In this document: positions 14,587 through 25,962 of the stretch, piece by piece
Layout of the letters: every line of letters starts with the position of its first letter
How positions within the stretch are numbered: the first letter of the stretch is position 1
Notes under the pieces: generated by a model
Seen by the model: only the letters and a program-made list of their open reading frames with translations
The model's database searches: none
What the model was told of the DNA's origin: nothing
Translations under genes and position numbers: made by a program
NCBI GenBank assembly: GCA_029204045.2
Contig: CM055061.1
Span: 42,370,977 to 42,434,976, forward strand
Origin: Tillandsia leiboldiana
Taxonomy: Eukaryota; Streptophyta; Magnoliopsida; Poales; Bromeliaceae
DNA length: 64,000 nucleotides
Direction of reading: 5' to 3'

Positions 14587-15699
14587 TGTCACGCCCCGGG
14601 GTCGAAACTGCGACCCGGGCCCGCCAAACAGATCCGCCACCTATGCCAACCTGCATAGGCGAAGCGTCCTACCTGCAAGAAAAGTACTATAACTAAACAG
14701 ATATCAGAGCTATAAATGAAAATCTGCTGTAACTAAAATCAATCACTGTACAACTGGAAATAAACAACACTGTCTGCCTCCCCAAAAATAATAATAATAC
14801 AAATCCTCGGGTACAAGCTCTAAACCCAACCGGGAGGTAACTCCAATATATACAACAGTGTACAGTCTCTCAATACAAAATATCCTCACTACAATAGTCT
14901 CTCAAAAGAGGAAAAAGAAACAGCTAATCTACTGATGATCTCCTCTGAAGGGTACCGCTACTCTCCAACGCCGGGTAGGGATCTAGCTCGCGACTCCCTC
15001 GCCCCGATCAGCAACCACAGAGTCGGCAACACCCGCAAGACTCTGCAAAACAAAGGAGAGGAGAGAAAAAAAGGGGGGAAACCCCCAAAGGGTGTGAGAA
15101 CTACACCAAAAAGGGAGTTCTCAGTGGGTACCACCGCCAGACCCGACGGTCTGCCCACCAAGTCCTCAAGAGACAAAAACTAACCCAAGTCATAAGACTG
15201 AAATGAGTAAGCTGGAGACTCTCACAGCTACCCTGCCCCTAACTAAAGGCTAAAAGGGGGAGAACCAAACAGTGGTATGCAACCACTAGCACATGAAGTG
15301 CACCATCGACCCAATCGAGCTGACTGCCACATCTGGTCCAGTCAAACCTGCGCCCACCTACAACCACCTCCCGCTGACGGGCAGGAATTACGTAGGGCGT
15401 CCAAACGGACTAGCTCGCTATCGAGTAGAGGATCATGCAGGCTATGGTCAAAATCCACGCTCTCTCTCAGAACGGATAGAATCAAGATGCTCAACCTCTC
15501 ACACAGCGGTCAAAGTACTCGCAACAACACGGGACCACCGTCAACCAGACGGCTCTCAACAATACTAGCACTGATCTAAACTCAACTACCAGTCTGCACT
15601 CGGCCCCCAGGCACGAGTGTAACAATAAAAGTATTTGACCGAAATAAACTCAATCGAATGAACCGGTATAAAACCCGGTACTGCCTGCTCTGTCCAAAT

Positions 15700-15783
15700 G
15701 ACCGGAACCCAACACGGTCTGACCGGCACCCGACACGGTATGACCGGAACCCAACACGGTCTGACCGGAACCCAACACGGTAT
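15700..15783. repeat. Four 21-bp repeats in the E 5' LTR
   Basis: Same array as in the left LTR, with two changed bases near the unit ends (GGTAT instead of GGTCT). Confidence 0.95.
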
Positions 15784-17663
15784 GAAGCCTACTCCGGAGC
15801 CGCACTCAAGGGGAGCTACCCACACGAGTAAAGCATCTCTGTCATCAATATCAGCAGTATCTCTAAACAGCAGGACTTGATCATCAATCTGATCAAAGTG
15901 GGAAAACTCAACCATCAAGGAAAGACCCGACCTCAATCGGATGCAACTGAACGATAAGTGGGAAACTCCATCCACTAAGTAAAACTGATACCCAATCAGG
16001 TGCATAGAGAAACATCCGGTCAACCGCCCAATATCCGCGGTTGCCGCAAAGCCCCACAACTAAACCAACCTGTCCCAGACACGAAGTCCTGACTACCCTA
16101 TCCAGACCCCTGCTCGAACCCGAGCAGCACTGACCACTTGACTAGCAAAGGCGGAGAAAGGAAAAGCATGGTTTCTCCTAAGTCAAGTTCCCATAAATAG
16201 TGCAGCAGTAAAAGATGGCCTAACTACATGACCATACAAGCATGCAAATGTCCTCAAGGAAATAAAAGGGGGGTAAAGCATAATAATAGTTCTTTTAGGA
16301 ATAAACAACATGCCGGAATCCCAAAACTAGACCTGTCCACAATTCAGGGTTCATCAATAGAATGATCATAATAACTCCTCAGAGTACAAATCCGCACATG
16401 GCTAAGAAATCCTGTCCCAAAGCATAATCCAACCACATGAAAGGCTATGTGCTAACATGGCATGTTACATAATCTCATAGGGTAACATTATCCTAGGTAA
16501 GCTTACACTAATCATCACATAGATGTCCAAGTCATGCAAGTCCTCAGTATACCTCATAAATACTATTCTTGCAAACATTTATACCAATATCATTAACAAG
16601 CTTACCTACTTACCAACATAACCCATGTACCCTACACATGCATGCATCAGTCATAGAGGGGTGACATCCCCACAAGTGGACTTATATTTGCCACAGCATA
16701 ATCATTGCCTTAAACAATTACTGATAATAAGCTTACCCACCTGAAGCGCTTAAACCAAGGCAAACCTGAAGTCGGTGAAGGGGGTAGACGCCCACGGTCC
16801 AAAATCTGCCAACATAACACCCTCGGTACAAGTCGCGCACGCCTTGGCTCCAAACAACTGAAAGCACCCCTGGGCACAACAATAAGGCTCAACATTACAC
16901 CTTTATTCCAAAATTAACCAAGTATACATAATCTGAAAATCAGTCCCAAAGCCGTGCTTATTTCACCTGCTACAAGTGCCCAGAAAAATCCAATAAAAAT
17001 ACCACAGTAATCCTCGCGACGATACTTTCGAAACGAGTACCTGCACGTCCAATTCCGAGCTTCCTACACTGAGAAACAATTCCGACAAGGGAACCACCCC
17101 GAATTAAACTACTCTCAAAAACTGTAGCAATAACTACTGTTCACAGATATTCTTCACCTTCGAGGAATATTCATAAAATTCCAAGAAAATTTGGGCATAT
17201 TCCTCGTGATGTGTAGATGCAAATCGCCTCTTGAATCGCCCCAATCCGATGACTGTGCGCGAAGATATCACCAAAACACCGCTCCGCTGTCCCAGAACTC
17301 CGCCCCAGAAAAGAGGTTACAAGATGATCCGAAAAACCCATGAAAAGCTCGGAATGGGAAAAACCTGTAAACATGGGAAACATAGCCCTACCTGTCGTGA
17401 AGCCAACGGCGCAAGAATCACTGAAAAAGGTGCTCGGGGTAAGCCGGGGGAGTCCTCGCACCAAAACGCGACGAAGAAGACCACAAACGAACGAGCGTCC
17501 TGCCGCGCCGTAAAAATAGAAACCTCGATAAGCGTGCCACCAAAAATCCCAAAACTTTGCAGAAAGATGCAGCCAAACTCGGGGATCATCTTTGCTGAAG
17601 GCACCCCGGCGAGAGGAGGCTCGGAAATGGCGGAAAAAGGGAGAAGAAGAAGGCTCGGATCGC

Positions 17664-17671
17664 CTTTTATA
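17664..17671 (-). promoter_or_regulatory. TATA box of the E 5' LTR
   Basis: TATAAAAG on the minus strand, flanked upstream by the GC-rich segment and followed by a GC-moderate leader. This is the expected position of the U3/R border promoter of the element. The assignment is by motif only. Confidence 0.6.
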
Positions 17672-18657
17672 GGCTGCAGAAACAATTGAGGAAATACCGG
17701 TTATGTCCCGATTTCCGGGCGCTGGGGGTTTTCGGGCGCGCACTGTAGCAGCCCGAAATCCCCGCGCGCGAACACTGTAGCCGCCCGAATCCATCCTGGG
17801 CCTCCACGTCGCCCGCCAAACAGGCGACAGCCGATCCCGCCGCACGCGTCGCGCCGCGTGGCCACCCGCGGACGACGACACGTGGCACGCACCCGGTCAG
17901 CGCCCGCCTGCCGCGCCCACGTGCCCTCCTGACGCCGCCGCCTGCCACCCCTGCCGCGCACTGTTCCGAGGCCCCACCGCGCTCCGTGGTCCCAGCCTGC
18001 GTGAGCCCGCCAACCACAAGCCGCCACGTGTCCCGCCGGTCCATGCACCATGCCCGCCTGCTCCGTAGACCAAGTCCACTAAACCGACCACTCCGACACT
18101 GCCGCGTGTCCACCCCGGTCCACCGTGCGCCCCGCACTCCCCCGTAGACCGCGCCCCGCGGACCGGCCCACTCCCGAGCCGCCACGCGTCCAGCCCCCGG
18201 TGCACGCCTGCCGCGTGGACCGGGCGGCCCGCGCCTCCGTCCGCCGCGCTGCCTGCGGCCACTCCGCCGCTGCCGCCGCCGCCGGAAACACTGTTCCGGC
18301 GTGAACAGTGTCCGGTGCTCAAAAATAACAAGTGGGTAGTCCGTTTTAACCGTCTTTGCGCGCTGAATCCGAATTTGATGTCCATTTCGCCAAATTCCAA
18401 CTCCAAAATTTGCCGAAGGCATCCGGAAAGGTAATCCTTGGTCCAAACTTCGCACTGAGTCCATATTTAATATCCACTTCGCGCGAAACCACTTCTAACG
18501 ATCCGACGGAGTCCAATGATCACCCACGTGATCCATTAAACACACTGAGCCCAACACTAATGTCCAAATGGGGCACAAATCCCACCAACACGCCACATTG
18601 GCCTCCAGGAGCTGCAGATGCAACAGTAGTCACGTCGTGAGAATCCAGGTCCTCACA

Positions 18658-20685
18658 TATTTGATGCATAACCATCAGGAAATTTAACTCCCTTTAATCA
18701 TTTACAAAAAAATTCCTTTTCCTTTCTACTCATGGAGAAGCATGACGGGGGTAGATATGTTTTGGTTCCATTTGATACTGGATGAAGATCTTGTCTTATT
18801 CCCATTTCTTGAAGGTCAAGACGAGACTTGAAAGTATCTTTTGATTTTCCTTCTGAATTTAGTAATGTATAAACTACATTATCAGTACAATTCTTTTCAA
18901 TATGCATAACATCAAAGTTATGACGTACTAGAAGAGTTTCCCAATACGGCAATTCAAAAAATATGCTCCGCTTCTTCCAATTATGTGAAGGTTGAACATC
19001 TTCAGCTCGCTTACGTTTTCCACTTCTTATATTACAATTATGCTTTCCCAATATAATGTTAACATCTTTGACTTGCTCTAAAACATCACAACCAAAAAGT
19101 GGAGTTGGTGCACCTCTATGTTCCTGCTTACCATTGAAAGATGTGACATCACATCGAAATTTATGTTCATTATCCAGGAATCTACGATGTCCCATGTAAC
19201 AGAATTTTCTTCCATGCTTTAAATATTCAGAGCAAGTTTCACTATTACAATAAGGACAAGCAAGTCGCCCTTTTGTGCTCCATCCCGAAAGACAAGCATA
19301 GCCTGGAAAATCACTAATGGTCCACAAAATTGCGGCACGCATTTGAAATGTTTGTTTGCAAGATACATCGTATGTTTTGATGCCTTCATCCCATAACTCC
19401 TTTAATTCATCTATCAATGGCTGCATGTACACATCAATATCATTCCCAGGGGCAGATGGACCAGGAATAAGTAAGAGAGTATAAAGTATGGTTGCTTCAT
19501 ACACATCCAAGGGGGCAAATTATAAGGAATTAAAACAACAGGCCATGTGCTATGAGCAATACTCATTGTGCTAAATAGATTAAAGCCATCACTTGCCAGC
19601 CCTAGCCTAACATTCCGCAGGTCCGATGAAAACAATTAATGATGCTTGTAGTCAAAATCTTTCCATGCAGGAGAGTTAGCAGGATGTCTAAGTACTCCAT
19701 CTTTTGTATGCCCGTCGTTATGCCATCTCATATATGCTGCTGTTTTTGAAGACATAAATAACCTTTGTAGTCTTGGTTTTAGTGGAAAGTACCTCAATAC
19801 TTTTGCAGAAACCTTTTGTTCATGATTCTTTCTTGATTTTTTAATTTTTACTTTACTTTCAACAGTTTTCCACCTTGAGACACCACAGACATGGCATAAA
19901 GATGCATTAGCAAATTCCTTCCGATATAGCATACAATTATTTGGGCATGCATCAATTTTCTCGTAGCCTAGACCCAAATCTTTAATGATTTTGTCAGTCT
20001 CATAAAAGGTACTTGGCAAAGTTTCACCTGCTGGTAATACTTCTTTTAACAATTTTAAGAGCATTTCAAAGCTTTTATTGCTCCATCCCCCTCAGCATTT
20101 TATTTGTAATAGTCTCACAATAAATGAGAGTTTTGAGAACTTCTTACAGCCTAGATATATTTCTTGATTAGCATCTTTCACTAATTTATAAAATTTTTTA
20201 GTCTCTTCATCTGGCTCCGCTGTCAATTCTTCAATATCTAAATCTCCCACATCTAAATCTAACTCTAGATTAAAAAATGCATCGTGTAAAAGATCGTTCA
20301 TTTCATCACTGATTTGTTCATTCTGAATGTTGACATTCTCATTAGGTTTTGTTTGGATAGTATCCTCTCCATGAAATATCCATCTTGTATAACCTTGCAT
20401 AAATCCATCACATAAGAGATGTTCATATACAACTTCCTCTTCTTTCCAAAAGCAATTAGTGCATTTTCTACATGGGCAAAGGATCATACTTTCTTTAGAT
20501 GCATTGTCAAATGCAAATTTGAAGAATTGATTCAATCCTTGTTGGTAATCATCACTTGACCTAAATACATTAATTGAATGGTACAAATAAATATTACTTA
20601 ATTTTATATACTAACATAACTTAATATTCATAACTTCAGAAATATTAGAACATTACCTTGGCTTAAGAATCCATGTCTTATCCAT
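18658..20685 (-). pseudogene. CACTA tnp2 transposase (TNPD), N-terminal half, broken and interrupted
   Basis: Exon 1 (20657-20685) encodes MDKTWILKP. A GT..AG intron leads to the second exon at 20560, which carries the Transpos_assoc zinc motif (ILCPCRKCTNC, HLLCDGFMQGYTRW). The tnp2/Transposase_21 domain follows with CPNNCMLYRKEF, LCHVCGVSRWK, AYMRWHNDG, NLPPWMCMKQPYF, PGNDIDVYMQPLIDELKELW, RLACPYCNSET and FDVMHIEKN. The gene is dead at several points: TGA at 20092-20094, a frameshift near 19475 between MKQPYFILS and IPGPSAPGND, and TGA at 18698-18700. Insertion of element E then cuts the LKGVKFPDGYASN stretch at 18657. The family uses this protein to cut and move CACTA ends. It continues in the block at 5.5-6.9 kb. 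Confidence 0.85.
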
Positions 20686-22697
20686 ATCCTAGACAAGTAA
20701 TTTAGGTATTCTTGACAATAGAATTACCTGTATATGCATAAAAGTTAGTATTTTAAGTTCATTTACATTGACATCATTATTAAGAGCTAAAATATATAAG
20801 TGTGCATGAGGTGTCAATCTTATCCTTTTCTTTAGACATTATTTGCACATTTTAAGCTGATATTTTCAGCTTAGAAAAAGCATGAGGTGGCACAAGTACG
20901 TCAATTTTGCATAAAAAAAGCTTTTGAAGTTTCAGAAATGTAGTTTTCTAGCTGGTTAAACTATGACTATTATTTTTATGCCATTATTTTCTTATGAAAT
21001 AAATTGTGAAATAATTGTAAGTTGTGTTCATAAAAGATCATGTATAGGATTATTAGAGTATAGATTAGACTACGAGTCATTACTTCCATGTGCCATTCAC
21101 TTGACCTACATCTTTCTGTCTCACATGCGAATTTTCTATAAGCATTGGACTTGTCACTTTTTTTTAATTGATGAACATAATTTACGCCACACTACTGAAA
21201 AAGCCCGTAAAAAATTAATAATCATTTTCTTATGAAAGATTATATAATAAGGAGAAGCTTGATGCTATCTGTCCCTATTGTATTTTACATTCAAACAATC
21301 AAACCAACTTTAGAAAAAAAAAAAAAATTTTAAATAGTGAGAAAGACCATATGCAGCTAATTATTTCATACCCCAAATTAGTTCATACCAGGCGCCACCT
21401 CACCTACTTGTGGATGAACTAGTTGTGTGATGGGTTCAAACAGGCTTGAGAATCTGATATGTATCGCTACATAAATAATGATCGATACATCCATTATTAG
21501 AACCATCATAGTACAATATGAGGAACGAATTTAAATAATTTCTTGATTAATTAATTAATGACTTGGGTTCAAGGAATCAGTTCCTCATTAGAGCCCTAGT
21601 GATTAATATATAGATAAGTACTTTTTATTATTGTTGCCTCACAATTAGTGGCTGGGAGGTGGGGGAGAGTAAAGCTAATTAATTATCCATTTCTATTAAT
21701 ATTGCTCTATTATACTACTAATATATAAAATAAAAAGGTGCCTTTTCTTAATGTGAGCAAGATCTGAAACAAAATAAACAAAAAAAATAGAACAATCTAA
21801 TGTCGTTGGAGAAGAGGCTCGAACCTGGACAGAGGTCCGAGCGTGGTTGTAGAAGACGCTCGAACCTGAGAGCGTCGACACCGCGCGTAGTGGAGAAGAC
21901 GCGCGCTCCACAGAGCTTCGATCTTCAGCCTGAGAGCGTCGTGGTGTCCGCGTGCGTGGGCAGTAGTCAATCGCAAAGCTTCTGGTTTCCGACCGTCGTT
22001 GGAGAAGACGCTCCACAGAGCTTCGACCTTCTAATGTCGTTGGAGAAGATGCTCCACAAAGCTTCGAGATTTGGGCTGTCGTCGGAGAAGAGGCTCGAAC
22101 CTGGACAGAGGTCCGAGCGTGGTTGTAGAAGACGCTCGAACCTGAGAGCACGCGTCGACACCGCGCGTAGTGGAGAAGACGCGTGCTCCACAGAGCTTCG
22201 ATCTTCAGAGATGGTGGTGGAGGGACAGAGATGGTGTCTGCGTGCGTGGGGCGTAGTCGGCGGTACGGGCCAGAGATGGTGGTGGAGGGGGGAAGAGAAC
22301 CGCCAGAGATGGTGGTGGAGGGGGGAAGAGAATCGCGCGCGCGTGGGTGATCTGGTCGTGCGCGGGAAAAGAAAAGCCCACCAAAAAAAAAGGCGCGGTC
22401 TCTTGCTGGCGGTTTACCAAATTTTGATAGGACTTTAGCATATTAATTGCTGGCAATTAATTCAAATGCCAGTATTAATTAGGTTTTAGTGGCATTTCTT
22501 GCAAAAGCCATTAAAAAAATGCCAATAAAAATTCCTTTTGGGCATTTTTAATATAATTTTTTTTAAGATTAAACAAATAAATTAAATAAAATAAATATAA
22601 TTTTTTTTTAAGGGCATTTTTAAAAAACTACCGACAAAAATTTATTTTTGGTGGCTTTTTTCCTAAATGCCACCACAAAAGTGCCAGCAAAAATTAG
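20686..22697. other. 5' non-coding region of the CACTA element
   Basis: The AT-rich leader and promoter region upstream of the transposase start is followed by a GC-rich block (21800-22430) and AT-rich subterminal DNA. Short motifs such as ATGCCAATAAAAAT, GGGCATTTTTAA and GTGCCAGCAAAAATT recur in both orientations at 22440-22700, as expected for protein-binding subterminal repeats. The 212-codon plus-strand frame at 21800-22438 is made of repeated GC-rich sequence and is not considered a gene. Confidence 0.6.
21801..22208. repeat. GC-rich direct repeat inside the CACTA 5' region
   Basis: About 130 bases at 21801-21928 recur at 22077-22208 (offset 276), with a 4-base insertion adding an extra ACGCGT-like step. 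Smaller pieces (CTCCACAGAGCTTCGA, GTTGGAGAAGA) are scattered between them. Two further copies of an AGAGATGGTGGTGGAGGG unit follow at about 22272-22325. Confidence 0.85.
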
Positions 22698-22710
22698 TTT
22701 TGGTGTAGTG
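22698..22710 (-). repeat. CACTA terminal inverted repeat (5' end of the element)
   Basis: The minus strand reads CACTACACCAAAA, a canonical plant CACTA terminus, at the junction to unrelated DNA. The next three bases (TAC) are a candidate 3 bp target duplication. The partner terminus lies outside the window or is lost. Confidence 0.85.
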
Positions 22711-22896
22711 TACGAATAGTCTATAGTGGGTGCAACCACCGAGAAACATATTCTATACTTGGTTCATAAGAAGCATTAGTAGCGAGATAATATTAATAAC
22801 AAATATTTTTATACTAGTATGCAATTAAACAATTTCACTACTAGAACTCATGTGCATCATCATGCCACTATACTACTATGCCACCATGCCACTATG
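22711..22896. other. Flank between CACTA and element D
   Basis: AT-rich sequence of 186 bases with no feature recognised, apart from several CCACTAT/CCATGCC words just before the D LTR. Confidence 0.4.
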
Positions 22897-23513
22897 TGTA
22901 ATGACCTGGACTTTTGCAAATTATGGAGTTCTGGTGAAAACTAGCTTGATGGACAATTTCTATAGTCAGGGTGAAGTTTCAAGCTTATTGGAGTGTTTTT
23001 GGCCCAGATTTGGCTTAAAAGTGAAAATATAAAATATTGAATTTTGACCAATCGATGTAAGAACATTTAAGAAACGACTGTGACCAAGTCCAAAAAGGTA
23101 TTCCAAAGGTTTCAAACAATTGGAAGAAAATTAGAACTCCGTAGAATGAAAACGGAGTTTTTGGAGGAATTATTGTATTTTGAAATTCGAATATTTCGAT
23201 GATGTAAAATTATAAATTTACCATGTGAGAAGATTTGAGAAGTATTTGGTACGTTTAAGAAGAGTTCCGGGAATGTTGGGTTTGATTTGGAGAGAAAGCG
23301 GAATAAAAATCAGAGTCCTGGAGCGAAAACGACAAAAAAAAAAAAAAAAAAAAAAAAAAAATGCTGAAATTACTGTAGCAGGGTCCGGACCTTGCTGGGA
23401 AGGCTCGAACCTTCAGCGGGAAGGACCTTCGGGGTTTAGACCAAAATTGCGTGGCGTTGTCGGATTGAGCTTCCGGCATGTGTAGGAGCTCGAGGAGCTT
23501 GTGGCCAAAATTA
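22897..23513 (+). repeat. LTR of element D, first part
   Basis: The sequence starts TGTAATGACCTGGAC, the kind of start common in plant gypsy LTRs, and is interrupted at 23513 by element B. It continues after B at 33004. The joined LTR would be about 1.64 kb. A poly-A run occupies about 23334-23360. The start is chosen by motif, not by a target duplication. Confidence 0.55.
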
Positions 23514-25916
23514 TGTCACGCCCCGGGGGTTTAAAATAAGCAGAAAACGTATACATTTTTTATTTTTTTAAGTAAACCCGCCAGGCACGTGCGCAGACCC
23601 GCCACACACACAAATTCACCCCGCAAACGAACGGAGTCTCCTTTGTATATGCACGGCGTCGCAAGTATAAATCATACTTTAACCACACTAGCCAAGAAGT
23701 TACGATGAGGGAGAAATATCAACATCCACAAAACCAAGCCAGCCACCTACATTTTGAATGGATAAATCCACGGGTTGTAAAATGGTGCCCACACGACACC
23801 TAAGTTTTATTAAACATTTTCGTAATCTTTTTACTTGATTTGAAAAGAGTGGTCGAAACAACAACTAGTAATGGAAACGTTCATCCACGATAAAACACAG
23901 TTCGAACCCAACATCCACAACAAAGTATCACATGCACATAAGCTAACTAACCAAAAGAAATCAAAACATAAGTAAACGAAAAGTCACCAGCCCCTAATCG
24001 GACTAAGATCCTCGAGTCGCGGCCTCACTGTCGTCCCGGACCCCACCCTTGACCGAACCTGTCAAAGTGTGGGAAGTTAGTGACCAAAGAGTAAGAGGTA
24101 GATGTAAAACATAAAAGATGCTAAAAGTACTGAAAGGAAAGCAAACCAATAAACCAGAGCATCCAAAACTCCCCCTCATTAATCCACAATACCCTTGTAA
24201 GTCAGAACGGAACACCTGCCAGAAGGTCTAAAGACCCCCAGCGAAACGTACACCTTGCTCTCACCTTGTTACCTCCAACCCCTCTACGCCACTTGTGCAG
24301 CACCTTAAGTAACCGCGAGGGGTCCCCACTACGTCACCTTGTGGGGCACACGGGTCAACATACCACCTCTCCGGAAAAGTACACCGATGCGGTGGCCAAA
24401 CCGCTGGTGTGCGTGTAAGTAACCACGAGGATAATGACCGAAGTCCATATGTGATATAGAGCACCGCGACACCAGTCGCAACAGATAGTAATCAAAGGGA
24501 TACTCATGCGAAAAGGGGTTAGTTGAAAACCATTAACACATCTACTTTACTCTTACATAAGACATGATGAGACCTCACTTTAAAAAGGACGCACGATAAA
24601 GGTACCCACCTTCCGACTTTCGAAAAGCTGCCACAATCACTCACTATATCTCTTAATATGGTGTAACATAATAATAAGGAGATATGCAACAAAGGGATTT
24701 TAAGAGTGCACCCACCTTAGAAAGCGTCAACCGAAACACTTGAAATCGTCCCGCGCCTTCGTACAATTCCCGAACCTAAAAAGAGTCCCCCAAAAAGAAA
24801 CAAGGTAAGACTAGACTCGCCCAAGAAGAACCGAGGTTCCAAACACGTAAAAGTAAGGCGGAAACCGAACGAAGGCGGCGGCGGCGGCCCCGTGCGATAC
24901 CAACCCGCGCGGCGCCACAAACGGTGCGGCTCCGCGCGACACCAACCCGCACGGGTGTCACCTGCGGTGCGGCCCCACGCGGCACCATCCCGCGCGGCGC
25001 CGCAAGCAGCGCGGCCCCGCGCGGCGCTTCCTGCGGTGCGGCCCCGCCCGGCACCAGCCCGCGCGGCGCTGCAAGCGGCTCGGCCCCGCGCGGCACCAAC
25101 CTGCGCGGGCGCTGCCTGAGTTGCGACCCCGCCCGGCACCAGCCCGCGCGGCGCCGCAAGCGGCGTCTCGCGGCGGCGGCGCGTCCGTACACCGCGGCGG
25201 TGGCGCTCTAGGGCATCGCAGAGGCGGTGCTCGAGGGCATCGCGGCCGCGGCGCTCTAGGGCATCGCGGCCACGGTGCGACGAACAGCACAAGCGACCCG
25301 GACCAAAAAGCGGCGCAACCCAAAACCTAAAACAACGAAAACACACGAATAAACGCCGCTTACCTTGATCTAACGGAGAAGACGATCCATTCTCGTTCCT
25401 CGCGATGGTGAGGATCCAGATCCGCTCCCCGTTGACGGTAACGTCTCGTTCTCGGCTTTCGGCGCGTCAATCGAAGAGATCGGAGATCCGCTTTCTTTTT
25501 TTTTTCTCTCCGAACTAGGGTTTCCGTTTTCTCTCTTTTCTCTCTGATTACGGTTTCCGCTTTCTTGGAAAATAATAATTAAATCTTTTATTTCCCTCTC
25601 GTACGTACAAAATAAAACCCTTAATTGGCAGATATAACAAAAGAGATTCCCATCTCCTCGAAAAGCGTGCCGATCACGTAGCACGGGTTCCGGTGCATCC
25701 TACGAGTACCGAAACCCTCAAAATCCCATTCCGAGAGATCCGCAAATCGGATTTCAGATCCGATCGCTTTGTCGTTCGCCATTTTTCGAGCTCTAACATC
25801 AAAAAATACCCGCATGAACCGATGCTGTACCCAGGAAATCCCGCTAATTGATCCCTTAAACAACTAATTTATTCAAAAGGGGTTAAAATAAACACAAGAC
25901 AGTTCATGATATTACA
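23514..25916 (-). repeat. 3' LTR of element B (copy 1)
   Basis: A 2403-base LTR. It contains an extremely GC-rich 42-bp minisatellite at about 24880-25180. Confidence 0.93.
24880..25180. repeat. 42-bp GC-rich minisatellite in the B 3' LTR
   Basis: Imperfect 42-base units of the type GCGGCCCCGCGCGGCACC followed by AGCCCGCGCGGCGCCGCAAG, about seven copies. All three frames of both strands stay open, which gives spurious Arg/Ala/Pro-rich open frames. The matching array in the 5' LTR is at about 31950-32310. Confidence 0.85.
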
Positions 25917-25962
25917 TCGATCACACACCCCTTAAAAGAAGTTTCATCCTCGAAACTTAACC

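Larger units (their letters stand above)
7021..18657 (-). mobile_element. Element E: Ty3/gypsy retrotransposon with 4 kb LTRs, inserted in the CACTA transposase
   Basis: Two direct copies of a 4.07 kb sequence (about 7021-11092 and 14587-18657, LTR ends TG...CA) flank a 3494-base interior. A minus-strand primer site complementary to initiator tRNA-Met (TGGTATCAGAGC, 14568-14579) lies just inside the 14587 LTR, and a polypurine tract (AGTGGGGGAGGA) lies just inside 11092. The element is therefore read on the minus strand with its 5' LTR on the right. The LTR copies differ by only scattered bases, roughly 2 percent by eye. The right flank (18658-18662) is TATTT; the matching left duplication falls in the gap, so the 7021 start is extrapolated. 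The host sequence is the tnp2 exon of the CACTA element. Confidence 0.88.
14587..18657 (-). repeat. 5' LTR of element E (right copy)
   Basis: A complete 4071-base LTR, starting TGTCACGCCCC and ending CCTCACA on the plus strand. It contains the 21-bp repeat array (15700-15783), a GC-rich tract at about 17720-18300 and a TATA box at 17664-17671. It abuts the CACTA tnp2 exon directly at 18658. Confidence 0.93.

Noticed and set aside
21800..22438. 212-codon plus-strand frame near the CACTA end
   Set aside because: It consists of the duplicated GC-rich block, has no recognisable domain, and its direction is opposite to the element's genes.
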